Below are positions 37,601 to 45,905 of a DNA stretch of 64,000 nucleotides, piece after piece. The notes beneath the pieces were generated by a model. That model was not told the origin of the DNA. It made no database searches and worked only from the letters and a program-made list of their open reading frames with translations. Every line of letters starts with the position of its first letter. The stretch's first letter is position 1. A program made the position numbers and the translations under genes. The stretch is from CAZMGV01 sp964621525 [NCBI: uncultured bacterium] (GTDB lineage: Bacteria; JAGRBM01): positions 1-64,000 of the forward strand of contig CAZUMS010000007.1 in NCBI GenBank assembly GCA_964621525.1, in the 5' to 3' direction.

Positions 37601-40600
37601 CGAAACAGACGCTCGACTGGAGCGCCGAATAGGAGCTCGTATAGGGATCAAAATCCGTGTCGATTTCACAGAGCACCCATTCCCGGCTTCCGGGCACCTC
37701 GGGCTCCTGACAGAGCGCCGTCGTGTACCCGTAACAGGGACTCCCGCCGCAGGCCGTGTTCCCCTGGAACGGGAATCGGATCTCCTCATCGTCGGTCCAC
37801 TCGTCACCGTCCGTTTCATCGGATTCAGGATCGGGAGTCAGGGAAAACACGGAGAGTCCGCCGTGGGTAGGACCGCCAGTATTGGGGTCCGATTCCACCA
37901 CCGCGTAAAGATAGGCCTCGTCGTCCATGTCCCGGTCGCCATCACCGTCGCTGTCCTGATGGTCTACGACGAGCTGTGTGGCACCTGCAAAGGAGAGCGT
38001 CGCCGAATAATCCGTTTCCCGCAGGGCCAGCAGCGGAATCACGCCCGAGGGCTGAGGAGTGCCGGTTGTCGCGACACTCGTGTCCGGACGGTCGAAATGG
38101 AGCTGGTTGTCGAAGTCGAGGCTGAGGTTGAAGACGTACAGGACGTTGTAGATCGGGTCCGAAACGAACACCCGTCCCATCGTGACACCGTCGATACCGC
38201 CGTCCGGAGCGAAGACCGCGGCATAACGCGGCGACACCGGAATCGTGACACCCGAAGACTGGCGGCCCTGGCACGGCGCGGTGAACACCGGCGGCGCGTT
38301 CGGATCAAGGGCGCTTTCACAGGACGGACCACGGTCGGGATAAGGTACACGGATCCGGGTGATGCCGGGCTCGGCCCGGAGACTGGTCGTAAATTGGTCG
38401 TTATCCCCATCGATTTCCCGGTACCGGGATACGATCCGGAACTCGACCCCCGGCACCGATACCTGCACTGGATTCAAGGTACCGTTCAGTACCAGCCGGT
38501 TCGAAGCGCCGGGGACACCCTCCACCGCCGTGATGACCCGCCGGGTTTCGAGCGGAGATCCGGGACGTACGATCAGCACGTCGCCGGCCGATACCGAGCA
38601 GTCGTTGCTCGCATCCGCCGTGAAATCCCCGAGGTCGATGCCGCGATTGCAGTCGTAATTGCGCTCGACGAGGAAATCGGAGGAGAGCGACTCCACAACG
38701 TTGTTGGTCGTGCCGCCCACAAGGTTCAGGTCGTTGCCCTGCACAAGCACTTCCTCGGCGATCCGGATAACGGAGAGATCGCCGCTGCCCGAGTTCACGA
38801 CGACGGCGCGGTCCATGAGCGGCTGCCCGTCCTCTCCGAATGCTCCCGGATCGGAACTGAAGAAGGCGATTCCGAGCGGCTTCAGGCCGCTGGATCGGAT
38901 GGTCTGAAGACCGAAAGTCTGGTCCGTATCCACGCTGGCGACTTCCGGCGTCGCAGTGCTGTAATCGATACCGATCCGGTCAAGCTGCGAAAGCGTCCGG
39001 TTCGAGACGTAGCCGACATCAAAACGGCTCGTGTAACTCACCAGTTTCGAAACGGAAGCTTCCCCGGTGCAACCAACGTCATCATAGACCGTCAGTGCGA
39101 TCTGTCCGGTTTCCGGGGGCGGCGTGAGCGTCAGTTCGAAGCGGCCCTGATTCACGTCGCCGGTATTCGTGAGTCCGACGCCACCGGTAATCCCGTTCGA
39201 GATATTCACGCAATTCGTAATGCCCGCCCCGTCGTCGGCCTTGACCGAATAGCGCGTGTTGCTGACGCCGCTTCCGAAGGGCGACGGGTCATCCGGAGAT
39301 TTCACCACCGAGCCCAGGGCGCCCCGGACAATAAAGCTGCTGACAATGGTGCCGTCAGAACCGGCGGAAAGGTTGTTCTCGATCGGGTGGAAGATCTCGA
39401 CCCGGGCGATATTCACCGGCGGGGGCGGACGGTTCAGGAGACCCAGGGCGAACCGGAAATCAACGAAGGTCGAAGGCCGCGCCGTGATAGCCGCCCGCAC
39501 GGTAAGGACTCCCGCCGAGGCGCTTCCGGTGAATAGTAAATCCTGTGATGCCGCACCCGACGCGGTCGTTATCGCCCGCTGGTTCGGAGGAACTTGCTGA
39601 TCGACCGGACACAGGCTCGGATCTCCGCCCGAAAGGTCGACAGACGGGAGCGTCGCAAACCCGCTGGACTGCACCGCATAGGTGACGCAAACCGGTGCTT
39701 CGGCCGAATCCGGGGCCGGACGTCCCCACTGGTCGCGGACCATGACGCCCATGGCGTACGGGCCGAGATCGTTCGTGAGATCGGCCTCGCGGTCAGCCTG
39801 CGTGACTTCGCTCGTGTACTCGATCGTCGTTCCGGCAGGACGCTCGGCCCGGACCCGGAACGTCACACCCGTTTCCGGAACCACCGGGACGGCATTGGTG
39901 AATGTCCCAGGCACCGGATTGGTCGTCGAAGTCGCGCGGACCACGTACTCGCCGCTGACGACGGAAGCACTGGCCGACCCGCCCGTAGTGATGTTCGCCC
40001 GGACCGCGGGACTGCCAGTGCACAGCAGCGTCGTGCCGGGGCTTCCGCACGAGGAACCCGAACCCTGCGACAGTTGGGGCAGCGTGAGGCCGCCGACCGC
40101 TTCCCCCGGCGAGTTCTGGTACTGAATGCTGATGGTCGATGATACCGGCACGCCATAACGGTCGATGATGTTCACGGTGAGCGGTGCAGCTTCCGGCGTC
40201 TCGGCCGCGAAGTTGCTCGCACAGGTCGTGTTGAACGGACAGATCTGCCCCGAACCGGAAACGATCTGAATGACGCCCTGGTCCGCATCGGCCACCGGCA
40301 GCACGAACTGGGTGGCGGTCGTCGGGATGAACTCGGCCCCGAAGACGTTCGTCACGATCGCCTCGACGACCACCTCGCCGGAAGCACAAGTATCCAGCGG
40401 TGTGACCCGCACCTGCGTACGCCCGGCTCCGTCAATCGGCAGCGTCAGATCAAAGTCGGTATCGTTCAGCAGCGCAGGACAGTTGCCCACGATATCCACC
40501 CGGAAAGTGACGTAAGGCGCCGTCAGGGGATCGGCGGTGTACGACGTCGCCGGTTGCTGCGCCACAAGGTCGTAGACGAAGGTTTCGAGCGGAACGCCGA

Positions 40601-41483
40601 GTTCGATGAGCGGGAATCCCGCCTGCCCGTTTCCGCCGAGCGCCGTGATATCCAGCGAACCGCGGGCGAACGTGTACGAGTTCTGAGCCGTCAGCTCCTC
40701 CGGAGTCGCCTGCAGCACCGTACCAGCGTCCGGCCCATCGTTATCGACGATAAGCACCTGGACGGCCGCAGTGACCTGGAACTCGCCGGGCGGCAGTTCC
40801 CCGTTTGCATTCGGAGTCAGGATCTGGATCTGGGTATCGCTAATCGAGATGAATCCCATGCCGTCGGGAGCGCAGTCGACCGAGGCCGGCGTCATCCCGA
40901 ACGGAACGTCGCATTCCAGCCGCACTGCCGGACCGGAAGGCTGCGGGAAGATAAAGGCAACACGCAGGATCTGGCCCGCCTCAACCTCGAAACCGCCGCC
41001 AGCGATCGTCACCGGGTCGGCTCCGAAGGTATCTCCGCTCGACGGATTGATTGCTCCCGCCGACAGCAGCGCAAGTCCCTCCCCGAGGTTGATCTCCCCA
41101 AGGATCGCCTTTTCGATAATCAGCACGTCGCCGAGGGTGATATCACCCGCGTCGTTTGCGGCATTGTCATCGCCGCCCAGGAATCTCGTGGCAAGATCCG
41201 GGTAACGCACTTCCCCCGGCAAACAGGTAATGCAGGGAGCAAGCGGGAACACGTTCGCGGAGTTCAGCTCCGCCACCGTCGGTTCCACTCCCCGTAACGC
41301 GAAGGAGCGGATTAGCAGCAGGTCGCCGAGGGTAATCAGCCCGTCGGGGTTGCCTCGTGGATAGATGTCGCCGAACCGGCCTGCGGCACGGGCGTCGCCT
41401 GCTACCAAGGTCACGGCAAACAGCGCCGCCGCGAGCCACGCTCGCGGCCGGGACCGCCCTGGTGCCGTCAGAAAGCTTTTCAT
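34614..41483 (-). CDS. Giant secreted protein with dockerin-like N-terminal repeats and Ig-like/beta-rich modules
   Basis: The 2,289-aa protein has a Sec signal (about 1-34, ending GDARA-A). Two dockerin-like segments follow at about 38-64 (GNPDGLITLGDLLLIRSFALRG) and 104-130 (AGDITLGDVLIIEKAILGE), each with a partial calcium-loop pattern and helix, joined by a stretch with a CxxC (Cys84, Cys87). Then come several bacterial Ig/invasin-like units (VNIIDRYGVPVSS; MVRDQWGRPAPDSA) and, further on, segments with the feel of beta-propeller blades (VVNSGSGDLSVIRI; RDNLLLVGYSAGS). No sortase, autotransporter or membrane-anchor end is visible. AGGAG lies nine bases before the ATG. It starts 24 bases after the 1,328-aa gene, so the two form an operon. 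Function unknown; surface or adhesion role is inference. Confidence 0.85.
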   Translation of the reverse strand: MKSFLTAPGRSRPRAWLAAALFAVTLVAGDARAAGRFGDIYPRGNPDGLITLGDLLLIRSFALRGVEPTVAELNSANVFPLAPCITCLPGEVRYPDLATRFLGGDDNAANDAGDITLGDVLIIEKAILGEINLGEGLALLSAGAINPSSGDTFGADPVTIAGGGFEVEAGQILRVAFIFPQPSGPAVRLECDVPFGMTPASVDCAPDGMGFISISDTQIQILTPNANGELPPGEFQVTAAVQVLIVDNDGPDAGTVLQATPEELTAQNSYTFARGSLDITALGGNGQAGFPLIELGVPLETFVYDLVAQQPATSYTADPLTAPYVTFRVDIVGNCPALLNDTDFDLTLPIDGAGRTQVRVTPLDTCASGEVVVEAIVTNVFGAEFIPTTATQFVLPVADADQGVIQIVSGSGQICPFNTTCASNFAAETPEAAPLTVNIIDRYGVPVSSTISIQYQNSPGEAVGGLTLPQLSQGSGSSCGSPGTTLLCTGSPAVRANITTGGSASASVVSGEYVVRATSTTNPVPGTFTNAVPVVPETGVTFRVRAERPAGTTIEYTSEVTQADREADLTNDLGPYAMGVMVRDQWGRPAPDSAEAPVCVTYAVQSSGFATLPSVDLSGGDPSLCPVDQQVPPNQRAITTASGAASQDLLFTGSASAGVLTVRAAITARPSTFVDFRFALGLLNRPPPPVNIARVEIFHPIENNLSAGSDGTIVSSFIVRGALGSVVKSPDDPSPFGSGVSNTRYSVKADDGAGITNCVNISNGITGGVGLTNTGDVNQGRFELTLTPPPETGQIALTVYDDVGCTGEASVSKLVSYTSRFDVGYVSNRTLSQLDRIGIDYSTATPEVASVDTDQTFGLQTIRSSGLKPLGIAFFSSDPGAFGEDGQPLMDRAVVVNSGSGDLSVIRIAEEVLVQGNDLNLVGGTTNNVVESLSSDFLVERNYDCNRGIDLGDFTADASNDCSVSAGDVLIVRPGSPLETRRVITAVEGVPGASNRLVLNGTLNPVQVSVPGVEFRIVSRYREIDGDNDQFTTSLRAEPGITRIRVPYPDRGPSCESALDPNAPPVFTAPCQGRQSSGVTIPVSPRYAAVFAPDGGIDGVTMGRVFVSDPIYNVLYVFNLSLDFDNQLHFDRPDTSVATTGTPQPSGVIPLLALRETDYSATLSFAGATQLVVDHQDSDGDGDRDMDDEAYLYAVVESDPNTGGPTHGGLSVFSLTPDPESDETDGDEWTDDEEIRFPFQGNTACGGSPCYGYTTALCQEPEVPGSREWVLCEIDTDFDPYTSSYSALQSSVCFDTNGDTIPDNYIAAQSGSCAGAPGADSVSVPVPDPNRNTGITMILGRQTNLPGDFLSDQFTLTYAEFQPGGAYENVYRYSNRPLRFWQPFRFEKPQVPYSLEGRVRRDIGFLTVRATTNDPSADALNDRPQSVYPVDVRPDLSRSGLPLPSSRPGLGLTISFDGILTGTGSGQGYSNHQCVLDPNGRVTGSPNTTPDQREEDDIVTVPVDVDVAVAGLPGGGLYGTDGIRATADDRIQPQDVLLLKTSGGGSRVYRYTVVGLHASDPIRFTIRADGCDGLPPGTITQFRIMDSMNVVDMNGSFNASGLPAGITLTRTQSARTATLGGGIVRALAHAVSVRDDRDTTGSDINDRDDRFTLMISISNGFKNAGTDTTPTTVAMLNLFDPGNNNTLQTDDLGCLRVYDGIADSGPPSVSQETLCAEMQGQNVLAEAENVFNLGGPPANQNGGATVIAATDKLGFLFNSTTSQLLQFRHERQAPDAGHANKPWLQASPYPPLTYNEIPFEATEAYPNLFAGDARGVWTRIAYDLAETDARQRIFVTMPAANAIAVAEQRDFTEIAPPLYVARAVDTDNVTGEQSVRINTGYSPTGAIQRLDRIEKSFYYGTSVGESVLFVSEDPGVTGRHDLNVIDPQVDAELDQNADLPGVNGLSTDTSADADGYGIHSVIVDEGRERVYSIAQIQLSQYRIVAHDLNTGAEVNLVTPIADGSHCVNVKQIEIVTDPITGALPQSFAIRDNLLLVGYSAGSVDAARLFWLNLDNLSAADFNANCQVNFQAGNSRTVERGSGNDAYPRSVEALRIEGDRAFAAGTTGATLKVSTIDLTQFWRWRSGGGCAESVCRPKDASVLTPKTFPLNLETGGGGTVIEIRTHGSAAFVLVNRTVTPFKRIYVLDTSQYTVAPVGGTDVTFSSPVKVATIDAPASSPRATIVGPGWLVVPSSERDSSGNNLTLINLQTPVWSRTTPPSIPAGSVHQYSVGADNGEIRDFEFTTLPPP

Positions 41484-41507
41484 CGCTCTGATCTCCTAAC
41501 GGCCTTC

Positions 41508-44500
41508 TCAGGGTTGTCCGTAGTTCTTGTTGGAATGAACCGCCGTCGGCGGGTCGAACTTCAGCGGGGCATCTTGGATATCGGCTGCGGTAACGTATCG
41601 CTGGATTGACGAGTTCGCCGCCCCAGGAACAACCTGTGTAATTTCTCCGATACCAGGATCATAAGGGAGCCGGGTCGCCAGCGTATCACAGGGCCCTTCC
41701 GAGCAACGCTCCTTAATCGTAAAGCGCGTGCGGATCACTTCACGTGAACCCGGGCTTCCCGCCGGGAATATATAGGCATTGGAACCCGTCGACTGAAGGA
41801 TTCGCACTCGATCACTACCGGACTGCACAATCAAGTTATCCAAGAGTACGCCGAGTGGAGCCAGAAAGTCCTGGCCCGTGGGCGAAGCCGGATCGGTGGC
41901 GCTGTAAATTAGATGGCCGTCGTTGAATTCAAAGACCAGCGTGAAACCGGCGAAATCCACCTGGCTCGAACCGGAAGTCCGGGTCATGGGGAACTGGTAG
42001 TTCACCTCGCGGCGCACGCTCTTCACGTTCACCGAGCCGCTCGTCTGACAAAGCGGCTGCTTGGCCACCGGGCAACCGTTCAGGGATGCAGTGACTGTGG
42101 TCGTCGCCGAGGACGACGGCGCCAGCGCAGGATTACCGTCCGAGACGACGCAGGCCCGTCCCTGGAAGGTTGAGCCCACAAGGTCGGTGGCAACCGGCCC
42201 GCTCACCAGCGTGGTCTGGCAGGCGAACAGGGGATTGGCGCTCGGATTACCGCCGTTGTGACGATAGAGACTGCCGGTCGCACCCGAAAGGCTGAAATCG
42301 ATGGGTGAGGTGGAACCGGTATTGATATTGCCGCCGTTCAGCTTCTGGACCTTCACCACCGCCACCCGCGAGAAGAAACCGAGGTTACGGTAATCGGTAT
42401 TCGCGCCGGCCGAAGTAATGCCGTATTCGGTGGCGAATGCCGCATTCGTTGCCGCGTGACGGGTGTAGATCGGGTCCGATGTCGGCACGCCGGAATTCAG
42501 GACTTCCGGATTCACAAACTCGATTGTCACCCGGCCGGGCAGTTCGCCGTCCGGGGCAAGGTTAAATGTCACTTCGGACTGGACCAGCGTCACAGGATCG
42601 AGCTGCGGGCTTCCGGAGGTGGTCTCCTGCAGGCGCACGATCATCGCACCGGTCTGCGAAGCCGCACGGCTCGAGCTCCGGGCACGGACGTAAACAGCGG
42701 CAATACCGTCGACGATGGGTTCGGTCACGTTGGCAATCGAGAAGTTGGTCGTTGCCAGACTGGGCGGACTACCCGTCGAATTGAAGATCGGGTTCATTCC
42801 CGACGTGACCACCGACCCCTTGCCGAACTGAAGTTCGACGCCGTTGGATTCGCCGGAATCGCCATCGGCATCCGTTTCAACACCGTCCGCCGAACCGGCC
42901 GGATCGTCCACCGTTCCCGAAGAACGTCCCTTATCGATGAACCGGAGTGTGTAACCGGCATCGTTCGGCACCTGATAGGTAATCTCCGGATTCCCGCCGC
43001 CCGGGCACATGATCTGCCCGTCGACTGCCTGGCCGAAGTAAAGCTGACCGAAGGTCCGGACGCTGCACTCGTAATACATGCAGTCGCCGCCGTTCGGGAA
43101 CGAACCCGATGCCCGGTTGTTGTTCGCCTCGATGGTCCGGCTGCTGCTGTTCTGGAGGCAGGCGGCAGGACTCGCAAAGGCCGGGACCTTGCGAGTGCAG
43201 GTCACTGCCACCGGCGACAAACAGCTGGGATTTACAACGACCGACTGGCTGTCCGACGGCAGGCCCACTGTCGAGGCGGACACCGGCGTTACCGACATGT
43301 TGATCCGGTAGGGATTCGCCGGCGACGTGGCAACGAGCGGCGGCATCAGGAAGGCAAAACCGGTTTCGTTGTCGTCGAGATCGAGCGGCATCCAGCCTGC
43401 GGCGACCTCGTTCGTAATCGATAGATTGTCCTGACCGGCCGTCTGGACCGATGAGTTGTGATAAGCGCCCGAACCCCGGACTACATAGGGAGGCTGCGTC
43501 TGTTGCCCGGTATACGTCATGCTGACGGCAACCTGTGTATCCTGGAACGTCGCATCTTCCTTGAGCTGGAAACAGTCGTCGTACGCGCCGAGATCGTTGA
43601 CCGACCGGCAGGTGGACGGAAGGAGCTGAAGACGGAGCGGGATACGTGGAATATTGGTAATCCCTTCGCCGATCCGGTTGGAACAGATGTCTGCGGGAGT
43701 GCCGCGGAAAATGCCGAAGTCTCCACAGCGGGTATTCACCTCCGTCGAACAGGCCGACGAGTTGAATGCTCCACCCTCTGCAAAGCACTGGGGGGCATAG
43801 AGAATCGGCTTTTCCGGACACTGGGCGATCTTGAGCCCGGCGGTGTTCACGCCCGGCGTCACCGTACAACCACCAAGCGGCGTACTCGCGGCGGTCGGGT
43901 CCACCCACTTCACAATGAAGGGGAGTGCCGGGTCCGGTCGCAGACGCAGACGGTTTTCCTCGCCGGCAACGCTCTTGCCGATGAAGTTCCGGGTTCCCCA
44001 GCCGCCCGCGTCCACCGGCGCGAGAGCGGCCTGGCTGCCATAACGGCGGGTGGCCGGCGGCGTCGCCACCACGGGGCCGGCGGTGCTGAACTTGAGCTGC
44101 GGGAAGATCTTGGTAAAGCCCGCGCCGGAACGTACCTTGACCGAATTCCGCGTGACGCGGAGGAATACCGAGTTCACGCACGAATCGGCTGTACCAGAAT
44201 CGCCGCAGGAAACCAGAATGCTGGGCGTCTTGGCGCCGTTGGCCGTCGAGCTGAAACCGCAATCGCTGGCGTTCAGAACGATCGAACTGTCGTTCGGATC
44301 AAGCGCGTTTTCGCAACTCACCTGGATCTGTGTGCCTTCCCGGAGGCAAACGACATTGCCGACACCGGGTGCATAAGCGTTGCAAGGCGCGTTCTGGGCA
44401 TCTTCGTCGGCCGAGATGATGCGGATGTCGATGCGGAACTCGTCGGCCCGGCTCTGGCTGAGACCCACCCAGCCGTCAAGACCGCCGCCCGCGGGCGTTT

Positions 44501-45494
44501 CCGTCGGCAGGTTCGACAGTTCGGGGATATTCACCGGATTCGGCAGGAGGGCGTTCAGACGGGAAACAACACCCCAGTCCACACGGACCGGCGCGCCGAC
44601 GTCCTCGAACACCGTCACCTCTTCATCGTCGAAAATCGCTCCGTTCCCCGAGAGTGCCGCCCGGACGGTAAGGGTTCCCCCGTCGGGATAGAGAGTCGTC
44701 GTGGTAAATGTGACGCTTGCCGTGCCGTCAGCATCCAGCGTGACCGGAGTGGACGGAGTGAAGATGCCGAGCGGATCGGTCGAGGTGAAAATCAGCTGAT
44801 AGGCTGCCGCCGGAGTCCCGGTAATCACATCGCCGTCCTGATTACGGAGCTGCGCCTTCACGGTTGTAGATCCGCCCGTCACGGTCAGCAGAAAGTCGTT
44901 GGCTTCGAAAATCTCGACCTCAGTGGGAATCGTCGGGTCGGGCTCGAAGACCACGTTGTTGATGTTCTGGATCAGCGTGGTGAGGTTCGGATTCCCCGAA
45001 TCGATGTGCGATACAGATACGCTGTAGTTACCGCTTTCAGTGGCGCGCACATAGAACGTCAGCGCCGCGCCGTCCGGAACTGCCGAGACCGTCACGGACT
45101 GGTAATGAACCGAGTCTGCCGCCGAATCGAGATGAATCCGGGCGCCCTCGGGCGCCGTCACGACCAGCCCGACCGGGGCCAGCGTCCCGGCCGCCTCGCC
45201 GGTGGCAGTGATCGATGCCTGGATACGGTACTGCTCGACACCGTTGGCGATGCAGACCGTCGCGCCCGTCCCGGTGCAGCCAATTGCCGTCCGGGTTACG
45301 GACATGGAATATTCGACGTCGGTGGGAACCTCGACCGTGCGTGTTCCGCCACCACCACCGCCGCCGCCGCTACTGCCGCCGCCGCCACAACCCGCGCCGA
45401 CGAGAACAACCGTCATGAGCAGAACCCCCCAGCGCCAGCCGGAGAAAAACCGCTCTACAGAATTCCATTCAGTCATTGTTTTCCGAAAATACAT
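41508..45494 (-). CDS. Giant lipoprotein with poly-Gly linker and Ig-like modules
   Basis: The 1,328-aa protein begins with a basic tail, a hydrophobic segment (about 21-35) and a lipoprotein-like cysteine (VGAGC, Cys36). A stretch of almost only glycine and serine follows to about residue 50. The body is beta-rich with Ig/invasin-type units (TVKAQLRNQDGDVITGTPAAAYQLIF; DADGTASVTFTTT; TVRAALSGNGAIFDDEEVTVF) and several cysteine-rich sections. I chose the ATG at 45494 because GGAG lies six bases upstream; GTG 45506 and ATG 45476 are alternatives. Cotranscription with the 2,289-aa gene suggests the pair work together at the outer surface, for example as an adhesin or matrix complex; this is inference. 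Confidence 0.82.
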   Translation of the reverse strand: MYFRKTMTEWNSVERFFSGWRWGVLLMTVVLVGAGCGGGGSSGGGGGGGGTRTVEVPTDVEYSMSVTRTAIGCTGTGATVCIANGVEQYRIQASITATGEAAGTLAPVGLVVTAPEGARIHLDSAADSVHYQSVTVSAVPDGAALTFYVRATESGNYSVSVSHIDSGNPNLTTLIQNINNVVFEPDPTIPTEVEIFEANDFLLTVTGGSTTVKAQLRNQDGDVITGTPAAAYQLIFTSTDPLGIFTPSTPVTLDADGTASVTFTTTTLYPDGGTLTVRAALSGNGAIFDDEEVTVFEDVGAPVRVDWGVVSRLNALLPNPVNIPELSNLPTETPAGGGLDGWVGLSQSRADEFRIDIRIISADEDAQNAPCNAYAPGVGNVVCLREGTQIQVSCENALDPNDSSIVLNASDCGFSSTANGAKTPSILVSCGDSGTADSCVNSVFLRVTRNSVKVRSGAGFTKIFPQLKFSTAGPVVATPPATRRYGSQAALAPVDAGGWGTRNFIGKSVAGEENRLRLRPDPALPFIVKWVDPTAASTPLGGCTVTPGVNTAGLKIAQCPEKPILYAPQCFAEGGAFNSSACSTEVNTRCGDFGIFRGTPADICSNRIGEGITNIPRIPLRLQLLPSTCRSVNDLGAYDDCFQLKEDATFQDTQVAVSMTYTGQQTQPPYVVRGSGAYHNSSVQTAGQDNLSITNEVAAGWMPLDLDDNETGFAFLMPPLVATSPANPYRINMSVTPVSASTVGLPSDSQSVVVNPSCLSPVAVTCTRKVPAFASPAACLQNSSSRTIEANNNRASGSFPNGGDCMYYECSVRTFGQLYFGQAVDGQIMCPGGGNPEITYQVPNDAGYTLRFIDKGRSSGTVDDPAGSADGVETDADGDSGESNGVELQFGKGSVVTSGMNPIFNSTGSPPSLATTNFSIANVTEPIVDGIAAVYVRARSSSRAASQTGAMIVRLQETTSGSPQLDPVTLVQSEVTFNLAPDGELPGRVTIEFVNPEVLNSGVPTSDPIYTRHAATNAAFATEYGITSAGANTDYRNLGFFSRVAVVKVQKLNGGNINTGSTSPIDFSLSGATGSLYRHNGGNPSANPLFACQTTLVSGPVATDLVGSTFQGRACVVSDGNPALAPSSSATTTVTASLNGCPVAKQPLCQTSGSVNVKSVRREVNYQFPMTRTSGSSQVDFAGFTLVFEFNDGHLIYSATDPASPTGQDFLAPLGVLLDNLIVQSGSDRVRILQSTGSNAYIFPAGSPGSREVIRTRFTIKERCSEGPCDTLATRLPYDPGIGEITQVVPGAANSSIQRYVTAADIQDAPLKFDPPTAVHSNKNYGQP

Positions 45495-45905
45495 CGCACT
45501 CTCCACGGGAAACTGTCCTGCCCTGTGCCATCACCGGCAGCCATGCGTTCCGAATGGCTCCAGACAGCCAATCCCCTGATTTCGGGACCGGTCTGCCGCC
45601 CACGCCCGGCGCGGCCGGGCGTCTTTAGCGCTGACAGAGTTCCGTCAATAAGAGCATTATGGCGCTCCGGGTTCAAGCAAGGAACTGGCTTACGAATGAT
45701 TACATCCAGAATCCGCAAGGAATTAAAGGATCTAGATCACGGAATTCACAGCGCGGCGCGTCAGCGGATCGTAACGCTTCGTTGCGGTCCGGTACGGGAT
45801 TTTTCATAATGCCGGAACGGTGAGTGCTTCATTCCGCCTCGCGCGGAGGCAGGTCCCGGATAACCGGCGATTTGCCCTTTCCACCTCGGAGAAAACCGGA
45901 ACCCC
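45495..45905. other. 411-bp divergent intergenic region
   Basis: This gap separates the divergent giant-lipoprotein and deacetylase-fusion genes. It holds a perfect 9-bp hairpin (45602-45610 with 45614-45622, loop GCG) of unknown role that would lie in the leader of the minus-strand transcript, and the plus-strand promoter described separately. A possible minus-strand promoter (TTGAAC, 17 bp, TCTTAT) lies near 45644-45676 but is weak. No small ORF with a ribosome site is convincing. Confidence 0.5.
45782..45810 (+). promoter_or_regulatory. Candidate sigma-70 promoter of the deacetylase-fusion gene
   Basis: TTGCGG (45782-45787), a 17-bp spacer and CATAAT (45805-45810, five of six consensus bases) lie about 95 bases upstream of the GTG start. 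Confidence 0.5.

Noticed and set aside
37338-39536. A 732-codon open frame on the plus strand
   Set aside because: It lies antisense inside the 2,289-aa gene, has no family signature and reflects the high GC content. The same applies to long antisense frames at 709-2490, 4765-5901, 7079-8593, 13267-14718 and 43458-45809.
45350-45384. Poly-Gly coding triplet repeat as a phase-variable tract
   Set aside because: The run encodes a glycine linker after a lipobox with mixed GGC/GGT codons and a trinucleotide unit, so length change would keep the frame.
45602-45622. Perfect hairpin in the divergent region taken as a terminator
   Set aside because: No gene ends nearby on either strand, so it has nothing to terminate; it is noted only as an unexplained hairpin.
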